Of a stretch of DNA of 56,557 nt, positions 7,617-15,820 are shown in pieces; position 1 is the first letter of the stretch, and each line of letters opens with the position of its first letter. The notes beneath the pieces are model-generated. The model did no database searches. It was not told the DNA's origin and saw only the letters and a program-made list of their open reading frames with translations. The stretch is from Clostridia bacterium (GTDB taxonomy: Bacteria > Bacillota > Clostridia > TANB77 > CAG-508): the NCBI GenBank assembly GCA_017613275.1, contig JAGAED010000008.1:1-56557 (forward strand), in the 5' to 3' direction. A program made the translations under genes and the position numbers.

Positions 7617-8894
7617 TTAGAACTTATTTATTAATTGTTCAAATGTTAATACTTCTTTTTCTCCTGTTTTATTGTTTTCAACTTCAAACTTTCCTTCTTC
7701 TTGTTTGTCGCCAAGCACTAATAAATATGGGCTTCCTAATACCTTGCAATCTTTTATTTTAGCTCCTATTGTTAAATTTTGTCTATCATCAATTATAACT
7801 TTAATACCTTTTTCATATAATTTATCATAAATATCATTTGCTAATTTAAGTTTTTCTTCATTTTCAACTTTTGGAATAATGTGTAATTTATATGGAGCTA
7901 TATTTTCTGGTAAAACAAATCCACATGGCCCCCATTTTTCATCGTTTATTAAACAATATTCATATAAAGCAGCAACTGTCCTACTTACGCCAATTCCGTA
8001 GCATCCCATGTATATTAATTCTTCTTGTCCATCTTTATTTATATATTTTCCATTCATCATTTCGGAATATCTTGTTCCTAATTGGAATATATGTCCTAAT
8101 TCCATTGTTCTAATTTCTTTTAAATTTGAAATGTCTTCTATTCCATATTCATTTTTTAAATACTCTTTATAATCTTCTCTTTCTAAGATTTCAGTATTTA
8201 AACCTATTTTTGTAGTTTCATCATACAAAATCTTATCTTCACCTTGAGATGATATAAGCATAAATTCTTCTGATTTTTTCCCTCCCATTGCTCCATTATC
8301 TGCAACTATTGGAATAACTGGTAGTCCTATCTTTTCAAATATTTCTAGAAATGCCATTCTAACATTTTCATAAGATTTTGCCATTGATTGTTCATCCACA
8401 TCAAAGCTATATGCATCAAGCATAGGAAATGCTTTTCCCCTTAATAAATATCCCCTTGTACGAATTTCATTTCTAAATTTTTCGCCTATTTGATAATATG
8501 TTACTGGCAAATTTTTGTATGATTTTAGTTTTTCTCTTGCAAATTCAAGCATTGCTTCTTCTCCTGTTGGAGCTAAACAGAATGTACCTTTATTTGATTC
8601 TGTTACAAGCATTGTTCCATCATTTGTATAATGCTCATATCTGCCTGAATTTTTCCAAATTGTATCTGGTTGTAATGTTGGTAATAATACCTCTATACAT
8701 CCATATTTATTTAAAGTTTCAATAATTACTTGTTCTACATTTCTTCTAACCAATAAAGGAACATTATTATATCCAAATAAACCTGCACCATATTGAACCA
8801 ATTGTCCTGTTTGTAGTAATATGCTTTGACCTGGATACATTTCATCTATATTATTTAATTTTGTTGTTCCCATTCCTGTTTGTGATAATCTCAT
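7617..8894 (-). CDS. proS: Prolyl-tRNA synthetase, short form lacking the editing insertion
   Basis: The enzyme charges tRNA-Pro with proline. The 425 residues carry class II motif 2 (FRNEIRTRGYLLRGKAFPML), motif 3 (GCYGIGVSRTVAALYE) and a C-terminal anticodon-binding domain (KLHIIPKVENEEK to the end). Standard bacterial ProS is about 570 residues because a roughly 180-residue INS domain that hydrolyses Ala-tRNA-Pro lies between motifs 2 and 3. Here only about 90 residues separate them, so that domain is absent, as in the short alphaproteobacterial/mitochondrial-like type. The ATG at 8894 has GAAGGAAA upstream; an in-frame TTG at 8918 is less likely. It follows scpB by 54 bases. Confidence 0.93.
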   Translation of the reverse strand: MRLSQTGMGTTKLNNIDEMYPGQSILLQTGQLVQYGAGLFGYNNVPLLVRRNVEQVIIETLNKYGCIEVLLPTLQPDTIWKNSGRYEHYTNDGTMLVTESNKGTFCLAPTGEEAMLEFAREKLKSYKNLPVTYYQIGEKFRNEIRTRGYLLRGKAFPMLDAYSFDVDEQSMAKSYENVRMAFLEIFEKIGLPVIPIVADNGAMGGKKSEEFMLISSQGEDKILYDETTKIGLNTEILEREDYKEYLKNEYGIEDISNLKEIRTMELGHIFQLGTRYSEMMNGKYINKDGQEELIYMGCYGIGVSRTVAALYEYCLINDEKWGPCGFVLPENIAPYKLHIIPKVENEEKLKLANDIYDKLYEKGIKVIIDDRQNLTIGAKIKDCKVLGSPYLLVLGDKQEEGKFEVENNKTGEKEVLTFEQLINKF

Positions 8895-8948
8895 TATATT
8901 TCCTTCTTTCTTATTCAATAATTTTATTATATCATAACTATAATTTTG

Positions 8949-9548
8949 TTATTCCCTTTCGGGCATTGGAGCCTCAGGTTTTGCTTCTTGTTCTTCAACT
9001 AATTCATCTATAACAATTTGTTTATTGCTATCCAGTTTGTATCTTGGTAGTTCTGGTAAATCATTTAAAGATGAATAACCAAACATTTTTAAGAAGTCAG
9101 CTGTTGTTTTATAAGTCATTGGCTTACCAGGTAAATCTGCTTTTCCAGCTTCTTCTATTAAGCCATATTCTAAAAGTTTATAAATACAACCATCAGCACT
9201 AACCCCTCTTATTGCTTCTATTTCAGGCCTTGTTATTCTTGGGTTATACGCAATTATAGAAATTGTTTCTAATGCTGCATTTGAAAGGTTTGGTTTTGCT
9301 CTTTTATCTATTACTGGATAAATGAATTCGTGTAAATCTTTCTTTGAACATAGTTGATAGCTATCATCTACTGAAATTAACTCAATACCATGTTTGTTTT
9401 GCTTATAATCCTCTTTCATACTCTCTGCTATCTGTTCTATATCTTGGTTTGATAATTCTAATATTAGGGCTAATTCTTTTTTTGTTACCGCTCTTCCGGC
9501 AGAAAAAAGAATTGCCTCTATTATTGATTTTATTTTATCTATTTCCAT
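8949..9548 (-). CDS. scpB: Segregation and condensation protein B
   Basis: ScpB binds the kleisin ScpA and with SMC forms the bacterial condensin. The 199 residues contain the tandem winged-helix layout: EAILFSAGRAVTKKELALIL, then ALETISIIAYNPRITRPEIE and RGVSADGCIYKLLEYGLIEE, the family signature. GAGGAAA precedes the ATG. scpA is not adjacent, which is unusual since the two genes are often neighbours. It has its own promoter (9581-9609) and probably reads into proS 54 bases downstream. Confidence 0.95.
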   Translation of the reverse strand: MEIDKIKSIIEAILFSAGRAVTKKELALILELSNQDIEQIAESMKEDYKQNKHGIELISVDDSYQLCSKKDLHEFIYPVIDKRAKPNLSNAALETISIIAYNPRITRPEIEAIRGVSADGCIYKLLEYGLIEEAGKADLPGKPMTYKTTADFLKMFGYSSLNDLPELPRYKLDSNKQIVIDELVEEQEAKPEAPMPERE

Positions 9549-9580
9549 TTAATTTCCTCATTTCCAAAAACATTACCACC

Positions 9581-9609
9581 ATTTTACACTTTTTTTCGTC
9601 ATTTTTCAA
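9581..9609 (-). promoter_or_regulatory. Promoter of scpB-proS
   Basis: Minus strand TTGAAA (9604-9609), 17-base spacer, TAAAAT (9581-9586). It lies just downstream of the terminator of the preceding small gene. Confidence 0.75.
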
Positions 9610-9627
9610 GTTTTTTAACATAAAAAT

Positions 9628-9656
9628 AAAAATCTAGCTTTTTTTGCTAGATTTTT
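9628..9656 (-). terminator. Bidirectional terminator after the 48-aa gene
   Basis: AAAAATCTAGC (9628-9638) and GCTAGATTTTT (9646-9656) are perfect arms with a T/A-only loop. The stem overlaps the stop codon of the small gene. Confidence 0.85.
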
Positions 9657-9801
9657 ATTTTGGAATAACTATATCTTTTGGTTTCTTATCTTTTGGTTGT
9701 GGTCTAAATTCATTTATATCTTCATATACTGGAGATATATCTAAATTACTTCCATCTCCATCAACAACTTCAATTTCTTTTTTCTCTTTTTCATCGTTCA
9801 T
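9655..9801 (-). CDS. 48-residue acidic/charged small protein
   Basis: The ATG at 9801 follows AAGGAGG at proper distance. The 48-codon frame gives a hydrophilic peptide that begins MNDEKEKKEIEVVDGDG and ends RPQPKDKKPKDIVIPK. There is no signal or membrane segment, and it is probably disordered. It has its own promoter with an inverted repeat over the -10 box and its own terminator, so it is a stand-alone regulated unit. The family is not recognised. Confidence 0.7.
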   Translation of the reverse strand: MNDEKEKKEIEVVDGDGSNLDISPVYEDINEFRPQPKDKKPKDIVIPK

Positions 9802-9832
9802 TGGTATACCTCCTTACTTTTCTATTAATCTC

Positions 9833-9876
9833 ATATAGTATACTTTAATTATACTATATTTTTTGAAATTTTTCAA
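9833..9876 (-). promoter_or_regulatory. Promoter and palindromic operator of the 48-aa gene
   Basis: Minus strand TTGAAA (9871-9876), 17-base spacer, TATAAT (9848-9853). Perfect inverted arms ATATAGTAT (9833-9841) and ATACTATAT (9851-9859) straddle the -10 box and the start point, as a repressor site would. Confidence 0.6.
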
Positions 9877-9882
9877 GAAAAT

Positions 9883-10545
9883 CTAGATTTTTCCAACTAT
9901 TTCGCCTTGTTTTTTATAAATACTATTTTCAGCTATAACTCCTCTAACTGAAGAAAGCGGGTAAATATTAGAATTTTTTCCAACTACAGTTCCAGGATTT
10001 AACACAGAACCACATCCTACTTCTACATTGTCACCAACCATTGCTCCGAATTTTTTTAGACCTGTTTCAATTTTTTCTTCTCCATTTTTTACAACAACAA
10101 GTTTTTTATCTGATTTTACGTTTGATGTAATTGAACCAGCTCCCATGTGAGATTTATAGCCTAGTATTGAATCTCCAACATAATTATAATGTGGAACTTG
10201 AACATTATTAAATAATATTACATTTTTAAGTTCTGTTGAATTTCCAACTACTGAGTTTTCTCCTACTATCGCATTTCCTCTAATAAAAGCACAATGTCTT
10301 ATTTCTGCATTCTTTCCAATAATTGCTGGTCCTGCTATAAATGCTGTTGGAGCAACTTTTGCTGTTTTTGCCACCCATACGTTTTCTGATATTTCTTCAT
10401 ATTCTTCTTTGTCTAATGTTTTTCCTAATTCTATTATGAATTCTTTTATTTTAGGAAGAACTTCCCAAGGATATGTAGCTCCTTCAAAAAGTTTTTTTGC
10501 AATTGTTTCGTCTAAATTATATAAATTCTTAATCTCTATGTTCAT
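9883..10545 (-). CDS. Left-handed beta-helix acyltransferase (GlmU C-domain-like)
   Basis: The 220 residues show hexapeptide repeats (VAPTAFIAGPAIIGKNAEIR, NAIVGENSVVGNSTELKN, VGDNVEVGCGSVLNPGTVVG), which fold as a left-handed beta-helix. The block SILGYKSHMGAGSITSNVKSD resembles the acetyl-CoA-binding part of GlmU. There is no nucleotidyltransferase domain in this protein; the gene 36 bases upstream supplies one. Together they look like a two-protein route to UDP-N-acetylglucosamine or a related sugar. Substrate is inferred, not proven. Confidence 0.8.
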   Translation of the reverse strand: MNIEIKNLYNLDETIAKKLFEGATYPWEVLPKIKEFIIELGKTLDKEEYEEISENVWVAKTAKVAPTAFIAGPAIIGKNAEIRHCAFIRGNAIVGENSVVGNSTELKNVILFNNVQVPHYNYVGDSILGYKSHMGAGSITSNVKSDKKLVVVKNGEEKIETGLKKFGAMVGDNVEVGCGSVLNPGTVVGKNSNIYPLSSVRGVIAENSIYKKQGEIVGKI

Positions 10546-10581
10546 TTATTTTTTCACCTTATTTCTATTGTCTTAAAACAA

Positions 10582-11841
10582 TTATTTTTCACATTGTCCA
10601 TGCCTGGACCAGTACTTTTCATATAATTCTTTTGCAGTTTTAGGACTATCTGCGCCTTCTTTATTTTTTACAGGTGCAAAATCATCTTCTCTGCATCCTC
10701 TTAGGATTGCAATATCATCAAAAAATTCAAATGCATCAAATATAAATGATTCAAATTTATATGAATTTGGTGAATCTGGAACAACTTCTTTTCCATTTTC
10801 ATCTATATATGAATTTTTCTTAAATGCTGTATGATACATTAAAGGCTCTGTACTTATTTTTTCAATTGCATCAATTGAATATAAATTACACATGATATGT
10901 GATTCACTGAATTTTAATTCGCCATTGTTATCAACTTCTTCTGCCATTTTTTCTGGTAACTCAGTGTATTCTATAACTTTGGGATGATTGTTTAATTTGC
11001 AAAATACTCCAACTCTTTCATGCGCATTTGCTTTTACAACTGTTTTAGAAGCTATTTGATAATTTTTATCTATTGTCATTCCAAGTAATGTAACGTCTAC
11101 CATCTTCAATAAGGCATTGTCAACACTACCAATAAATACCCATTTTACTCCTCTTTCTTTCATGTTAGCAAGAGCTCCGCTTGCTCTTAAAGATGAGTAT
11201 GTTCCACCATTTCCATCTGATGCTTCTTTTATTTTCATATCTTTACTTATTAGAAGTTTTCCTTCTGTATTTAATAGTGGTAGTTCTCCTTGCATAAATA
11301 ATGTTACACAAGATTTATCATAACCAAAATAATTATTTTTTTCTAAGAAATCTTTTGTCATTTGGTTATTTTCTCTACTTGTCATTATGTACCAAGGTAT
11401 TGTTACACCATATTTTTTGTTAGCATCTTTTAGGTTTTCAGCTAATATTTCAAATAGGTATTTTCCTTTTCCATAAACATCTAGTTTAAATGTTCCTTTT
11501 GGTCCTGGATGTCCTAGTCTTGTTCCTTGTCCTCCAGCCATTGTTACAACTGCATATTGACCATCTTTTATAGCTTTTGTTCCTAATTCATCAAAAGTTG
11601 ATTTTTCTTGAAATGAAAGCTTGGCTTTGTCTAAATACTTAATTGGTTCGATTGTTTTTTCCTTTATTTCTGGAGTTTTCTTTGTATTTTCATATAATTC
11701 CGCCATTTTATGAAAGTCAATGTTTAATACTTGTTCTGCAAGTTCTGCTTGCTTTCCTGCATCAATTTTATCAAATAATTTTACAATATGATTTTGATTA
11801 TACTCATTTAATATTTCCTTTGCTTTTTCAATTTCATTCAT
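10582..11841 (-). CDS. UDP-sugar pyrophosphorylase of the eukaryotic-like UDPGP family
   Basis: This enzyme family joins a sugar 1-phosphate to UTP. The translation has the signature MAGGQGTRLGHPGPKGTFKL (L/MxGGxGTRLG, then PKG), a later VDNALLKMVD sugar/metal site, and HTAFKK near the C-terminal third. The family is the UAP/UGP type, distinct from bacterial GlmU and GalU. Two ATGs compete: 11853 directly abuts the GGAG site, while 11841 lies 12 bases from it; the latter is chosen. A promoter, a short leader and a terminator-like hairpin precede it. It is followed by the beta-helix acyltransferase. Confidence 0.85.
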   Translation of the reverse strand: MNEIEKAKEILNEYNQNHIVKLFDKIDAGKQAELAEQVLNIDFHKMAELYENTKKTPEIKEKTIEPIKYLDKAKLSFQEKSTFDELGTKAIKDGQYAVVTMAGGQGTRLGHPGPKGTFKLDVYGKGKYLFEILAENLKDANKKYGVTIPWYIMTSRENNQMTKDFLEKNNYFGYDKSCVTLFMQGELPLLNTEGKLLISKDMKIKEASDGNGGTYSSLRASGALANMKERGVKWVFIGSVDNALLKMVDVTLLGMTIDKNYQIASKTVVKANAHERVGVFCKLNNHPKVIEYTELPEKMAEEVDNNGELKFSESHIMCNLYSIDAIEKISTEPLMYHTAFKKNSYIDENGKEVVPDSPNSYKFESFIFDAFEFFDDIAILRGCREDDFAPVKNKEGADSPKTAKELYEKYWSRHGQCEK

Positions 11842-11866
11842 TTTATTCGACATCTCCTTTTGCTAT

Positions 11867-11890
11867 AAAAAGCCTATTTTCAGGCTTTTT
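11867..11890 (-). terminator. Terminator-like hairpin in the leader of the UDP-sugar operon
   Basis: Arms AAAAAGCCT (11867-11875) and AGGCTTTTT (11882-11890) pair around six bases. The hairpin lies after the promoter at 11931-11959 and 14 bases before the first ATG, with no upstream minus-strand gene to terminate, so it may be an attenuator. A 42-codon frame running across it to a stop that touches the second ATG is open, but its first ATG is upstream of the predicted transcript start. Confidence 0.55.
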
Positions 11891-11930
11891 ATCTATTACT
11901 ACATAATATGTTTCTTTTGTTATTTTTGTC

Positions 11931-11959
11931 ATTGTACCATATTGTTTTTTTATTTGCAA
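11931..11959 (-). promoter_or_regulatory. Promoter of the UDP-sugar operon
   Basis: Minus strand TTGCAA (11954-11959), 17-base spacer, TACAAT (11931-11936). Confidence 0.65.
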
Positions 11960-11967
11960 TATTTTTG

Positions 11968-11995
11968 TCATAATTAAATAAAATCTCCATATAAA
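11968..11995 (+). promoter_or_regulatory. Candidate sigma-E promoter of spoIVA
   Basis: TCATAAT (11968-11974), a 13-base spacer and CATATAAA (11988-11995) fit the mother-cell sigma-E pattern (ATA at -35, CATANNNT at -10) better than a vegetative promoter. Sigma-E control of spoIVA is established in Bacillus; here it is inferred from the sequence. Confidence 0.4.
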
Positions 11996-12042
11996 TTAAG
12001 TAAAGTTTAGTACATGTTTAAAATTTTAAAGGAGGTATATAG

Positions 12043-13521
12043 ATGAAAAATATGAATCTATATCAAGATATTAGTTCAAGGACACAAGGTGACATATATG
12101 TCGGAGTTGTGGGACCAGTTCGTACCGGCAAATCTACTTTTATTAAGAAATTTATGGATTTGCTTGTTATTCCAAATATTGAAAATGACTATAAAAAAGA
12201 ACGTGCAAGGGATGAATTGCCACAAAGCGCTGGTGGAAGAACTATAATGACAACCGAGCCGAAATTTGTTCCAAATGAGGCTATTGAAATTACATTAGAT
12301 AATAATTTGAAACTTAAAACACGATTGGTTGATTGTGTTGGATATTTGGTTGATAATGCAATTGGATATTTAGAAGACGAAATGCCTAGAATGGTTAAAA
12401 CTCCATGGTCTGAGGAAGAAATCCCATTTGAAACAGCAGCTGAAATTGGTACAAGAAAAGTTATTCAAGAACATTCAACAATAGGCATTTTAGTAACAAC
12501 TGATGGTTCTATAACAGATATTCCAAGAGAAGATTATATTGCTGCTGAAGAAAGAGTTGTTTATGAATTAAAAGAGTTAAACAAACCTTTTGTTATACTA
12601 CTAAATTCCTCAACACCAGATTCTACATATACTAGAGAACTTGCAGAAAACTTAAGTGCAAAATATGATACATTTGTAATACCTACAAATTGTGAAAAAT
12701 TACAAATTGATGACATTACAAATATATTCTCAAAAATATTATACGAATTTCCTATTGAACAAATTAATATTAAATTCCCAAGATGGATTGATGGATTAGA
12801 TTTCTCTCATCCACTAAAAACAGAGCTTTTTACAGAAATCAAAGGAGCTTTTGAAAATGCCAATATACTAAAAGAAATTCCTTTTTCTATAAATAGTATT
12901 TCTCAAACTGAAATAATTGAAAAAAGTTCAATTGATAGCATTGAACTCGGTAATGGAAATGTTAATATCTCAATTACTCTTAAGGAAGACTTATTCTACA
13001 AAGCATTATCAGAAATGACTGGTGTGGAAATATCAAACGAAGGCGACCTATTTAGTACAATTTCTGAACTTTCTTGTGCCAAAAAGAAATATGATAAAAT
13101 TTCTTGTGCATTGGATGAAGTAAATGCAAAAGGGTATGGAATTGTTACCCCATCAATCGACGAACTAATTTTAGATGAACCTGAAATGGTTAAACAAGGC
13201 TCAAGATTTGGTGTAAAGTTAAAAGCTACTGCCCCATCAATTCACCTAATAAAAACAAATGTAACTACCGAAGTTTCACCTATTGTAGGTTCTGAAAAAC
13301 AATCAGAAGAATTGGTAAATTATTTGCTTTCTGAATTTGAGAATGACCCAAAGAAAATTTGGGAATCCAACATTTTTGGTAAAAATCTTCATGAACTTGT
13401 AAATGAGGGCTTGCAAACCAAACTTTCTAAAATGCCTGAAGATGCACAAATGAAACTTCAGGAAACTTTGGAACGTATTGTTAATGAAGGCTCTGGTGGA
13501 TTAATTTGCATTATATTATAA
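12043..13521 (+). CDS. spoIVA: Stage IV sporulation protein A, coat morphogenetic ATPase
   Basis: SpoIVA polymerises on the outer forespore membrane with ATP hydrolysis and forms the basement layer of the spore coat. The 492 residues start YQDISSRTQGDIYVGVVGPV; the Walker A motif GPVRTGKST is at residues 24-32, and SAGGRTIMTTEPKFVPNEA and the LVDCVGYLV block follow. The C-terminal end GGLICIIL, needed for membrane anchoring in the family, is intact. AAAGGAGG precedes the ATG. This gene and the SASP gene at 52.4 kb show that the host makes endospores. Confidence 0.97.
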   Translation: MKNMNLYQDISSRTQGDIYVGVVGPVRTGKSTFIKKFMDLLVIPNIENDYKKERARDELPQSAGGRTIMTTEPKFVPNEAIEITLDNNLKLKTRLVDCVGYLVDNAIGYLEDEMPRMVKTPWSEEEIPFETAAEIGTRKVIQEHSTIGILVTTDGSITDIPREDYIAAEERVVYELKELNKPFVILLNSSTPDSTYTRELAENLSAKYDTFVIPTNCEKLQIDDITNIFSKILYEFPIEQINIKFPRWIDGLDFSHPLKTELFTEIKGAFENANILKEIPFSINSISQTEIIEKSSIDSIELGNGNVNISITLKEDLFYKALSEMTGVEISNEGDLFSTISELSCAKKKYDKISCALDEVNAKGYGIVTPSIDELILDEPEMVKQGSRFGVKLKATAPSIHLIKTNVTTEVSPIVGSEKQSEELVNYLLSEFENDPKKIWESNIFGKNLHELVNEGLQTKLSKMPEDAQMKLQETLERIVNEGSGGLICIIL

Positions 13522-13528
13522 AAAAATA

Positions 13529-13579
13529 TTGTAATGTTTAACATAATATGATATAATTATTTCAATTCGTTCGCGAATT
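13529..13579 (+). promoter_or_regulatory. Promoter with UUCG hairpin at the transcript start
   Basis: TTGTAA (13529-13534), 17-base spacer, TATAAT (13552-13557). Seven bases downstream begins AATTCGTTCGCGAATT (13564-13579), a perfect stem closed by a TTCG tetraloop, which would sit at the 5' end of the transcript and could protect it or bind a regulator. Confidence 0.6.
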
Positions 13580-13705
13580 TTCTATATCTAGTTAGAGAAT
13601 ATGCGCAACCCGAGACAATCTAAAGAGGTGATTCCATTGGCAACCCTAGGCACATTAGCACAAACCGTAAATCGCAAAAAAATTACAACTAAGGAGGATT
13701 TAGAC

Positions 13706-14437
13706 ATGAAGAAAACAATAGCGGATTTTGCAAAAATTCTTGAAGCACCCCAGGAAGAACTCTATCGGTTGGAAGAAAAAGGAGATATGTTGATAAAGTA
13801 TTCCATCTCAAAGAATACTTCAAACATTCGTCTCAACTATCGACGTACTAGGATCGTTCTTGATACTACAACAACAGTTTGGATTTCAGCATATGAAAGA
13901 TATGACAATGGCAATCCGAAAAAATTTATAGCCAAGAAAAAGGATCTTGTTAAAATTGATTCCTTTAGCATACCTCTTAAAGAGGTCACTCTGGAAGAGC
14001 TTGAAGAAATTAGGAAACTCCAGAAAACCAAAAACTTGGCTGTGACTTTATTCCTCTTTAAGGAATATGGTAAATACTATCTTGCAGAGCTTGAAAGTGA
14101 AATTTCATTTATAAAAACAAAAATCTATAATGATGTTCATATGTGTAAAGAATGTTCACATTTAAGTGCACTTCCTGACAATCGAGGCGGATGCCCAAAA
14201 GTTAGGAGTTGCAGGAAAAAGTTGGAAAAATATCCTTTTATAGATGTTGGATATCAAACTATAAAAAGGATTTCATTCAGCAATGATGGCACACCCACAT
14301 GGGGCACAGAGATATTTGACGTAATTGAATGTAAAAACTTTGAGCAGAAAAAAGAACGATTAAAGAGCTCAATGACAATGAAGGAGAAAATCGCACTTCG
14401 TGATTCACTCCACGATTATCTTAAAGATTTCACCTAA
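13706..14437 (+). CDS. Hypothetical protein with a possible Zn-binding Cys cluster
   Basis: I do not recognise this family. From the ATG at 13706, which has AAGGAGG eight bases upstream, it encodes 243 residues. The frame is also open upstream to 13601, with a TTG at 13637 preceded by AGAGGTG, so a longer form is possible. A cluster CKECSHLSALPDNRGGCPKV followed by another Cys (about residues 149-173) could bind metal. The rest is charged alpha/beta, with no signal or membrane segment. Codon use is richer in G and C at third positions than in the flanking spoIVA and pfl genes, like the orphan at 2509-2853. It has its own promoter and a strong GC-rich terminator. Confidence 0.65.
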   Translation: MKKTIADFAKILEAPQEELYRLEEKGDMLIKYSISKNTSNIRLNYRRTRIVLDTTTTVWISAYERYDNGNPKKFIAKKKDLVKIDSFSIPLKEVTLEELEEIRKLQKTKNLAVTLFLFKEYGKYYLAELESEISFIKTKIYNDVHMCKECSHLSALPDNRGGCPKVRSCRKKLEKYPFIDVGYQTIKRISFSNDGTPTWGTEIFDVIECKNFEQKKERLKSSMTMKEKIALRDSLHDYLKDFT

Positions 14438-14466
14438 TAGCATTTATATCCTCTTACTATGCAAAT

Positions 14467-14496
14467 GGCACTCCCAATGGGAGTGCCTCTTTTTTA
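14467..14496 (+). terminator. Strong GC-rich intrinsic terminator
   Basis: GGCACTCCC (14467-14475) and GGGAGTGCC (14479-14487) pair perfectly around three bases, followed by TCTTTTTT. It also stops readthrough toward the convergent M23 gene. Confidence 0.9.
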
Positions 14497-14498
14497 TT

Positions 14499-15464
14499 CT
14501 AATTATACATATAATTTTGTGGATTTACATGTTTTCCATTTATTCTTATTTCAAAATGTAAGTGTGCTCCTGTTGAGTTACCAGTTGAACCAACTGCCGC
14601 AATTACATCTCCTGCTTTAACTTCTTGCCCAACTTTTACATACATTTTAGATGTGTGTGCATACCAAGTTTCTACACCATTTCCATGGCTTACTTTTACT
14701 AAGTTACCATATGCTCCAGAATATTCAGCACATATAACTGTTCCATCTGCTACAACTGAAATAGGCGTTCCTGTTGATGCAACAATATCTAAACCTGTAT
14801 GTGTAGAACTTCTTATTCTACTAACTTCACCATATCTTGAAGAAATTCTTCCTGTAACAGGTACATTAGCAAATTTAATACCTTCTACAACTGCAACAGC
14901 ACCTTCCATTTCCTTTTCTTCAATCCTTGTTGAAATATTTGATTTTGCAATTTCAAGTTCAGCTGTTTTAACTTCTTCAAGATTTTTAGTTGTTTTCTCT
15001 GTAATTGTTAAGTCTATGTTTTCATCTCCTTGTTTTAATTCACTTACTATTTTTTCGGCTTGTTCTTTTGTATCTACCGAATCCACAACCTCATCTTCTA
15101 ATGCAATTTCGTAATATTTATAAGTTATATCCATATCTTTTTGCATTGCAATTATTATTTCTTGCTCATTTGTTTTTTCTCCTCTATTAACAAATGTCAA
15201 TTCATATTTTGGTGTTTCTTTTATCTCAACACTTTCTACATTTTTTGCTGTATAATTTATTACATTATTTTCTACATCTTTTTCAAACTCTTCTATATTT
15301 TCAATATAACCCACATTTTCGTCACCTAATGTAACTGCATATACTGGTTTATATTTTATAAATAACATTCCACTAACGAAACCAAATGCTATTCCTACCA
15401 TTAAAAGTATTTTTGTGCTTTCTTTTGTATAGTATTTTAGTTTCCCTTTTAAAATAAAATTCAC
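14499..15464 (-). CDS. Membrane-anchored M23 (LytM) peptidoglycan endopeptidase
   Basis: M23 enzymes cut peptide bridges in peptidoglycan with a bound zinc. The 321-residue protein has a basic N-terminus, one membrane segment (about residues 18-38), a Glu-rich extracellular spacer (about 45-195) and a C-terminal LytM domain. The zinc ligands HTGLD (H222, D226) and HLHFEI (H303), and the catalytic H270 in YAH, are all present, so it should be active. The start is a GTG at 15464 that lies only one base after AAGGAGA, which is very tight; an ATT at codon 4 is the only nearby alternative. A good promoter lies upstream. Spore or vegetative wall remodelling are both possible. Confidence 0.88.
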   Translation of the reverse strand: MNFILKGKLKYYTKESTKILLMVGIAFGFVSGMLFIKYKPVYAVTLGDENVGYIENIEEFEKDVENNVINYTAKNVESVEIKETPKYELTFVNRGEKTNEQEIIIAMQKDMDITYKYYEIALEDEVVDSVDTKEQAEKIVSELKQGDENIDLTITEKTTKNLEEVKTAELEIAKSNISTRIEEKEMEGAVAVVEGIKFANVPVTGRISSRYGEVSRIRSSTHTGLDIVASTGTPISVVADGTVICAEYSGAYGNLVKVSHGNGVETWYAHTSKMYVKVGQEVKAGDVIAAVGSTGNSTGAHLHFEIRINGKHVNPQNYMYN

Positions 15465-15820
15465 TCTCCTTTTTAGCAGTTTTTTCCAGACCGCTATCCT
15501 TAATTATACACTAAATTAGGCAAAAAATCAAATTACCTACTCTTTATTATGCCCAATTTTTATAATTTATTCCAAATTATTGTTTTCAAAATTCATTCTT
15601 GCTCATTTTTTCTCTCTTATACTTAATTATTTTTGTATTTTCTCTGTTTTTCACCATTCTAATATTATAATTTTTTTAAGGAATAATATAAATATGTTAA
15701 TTTATGGGTTCTATATTAAGTTACCGGTTTCTGTAAACTTTACCCATATAATGTTATATTTTGTTTAATACATAGCAAATCGTGTTAACCACAAGGTTTG
15801 CAGAAATTAGGAGGTAAAAT
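15465..15820. other. Divergent intergenic region, 356 bases
   Basis: This AT-rich stretch separates the M23 gene from the divergent XRE gene. It holds the M23 promoter at 15504-15532 and a TATAAT at 15747-15752 that may serve the XRE gene, though the matching -35 region (ACCGGTT) is poor. GTAAACTTTAC at 15733-15743 overlaps the start of that region and matches one half of the operator at 42619-42634. No ORF with a ribosome site was found. Confidence 0.5.
15504..15532 (-). promoter_or_regulatory. Promoter of the M23 peptidase gene
   Basis: Minus strand TTGATT (15527-15532), 17-base spacer, TATAAT (15504-15509). Confidence 0.75.

Noticed and set aside
11882..11980. 42-codon leader ORF overlapping the UDP-sugar pyrophosphorylase start
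   Set aside because: Its first ATG lies upstream of the predicted transcript start and it has no ribosome site, so it is not listed as a gene.
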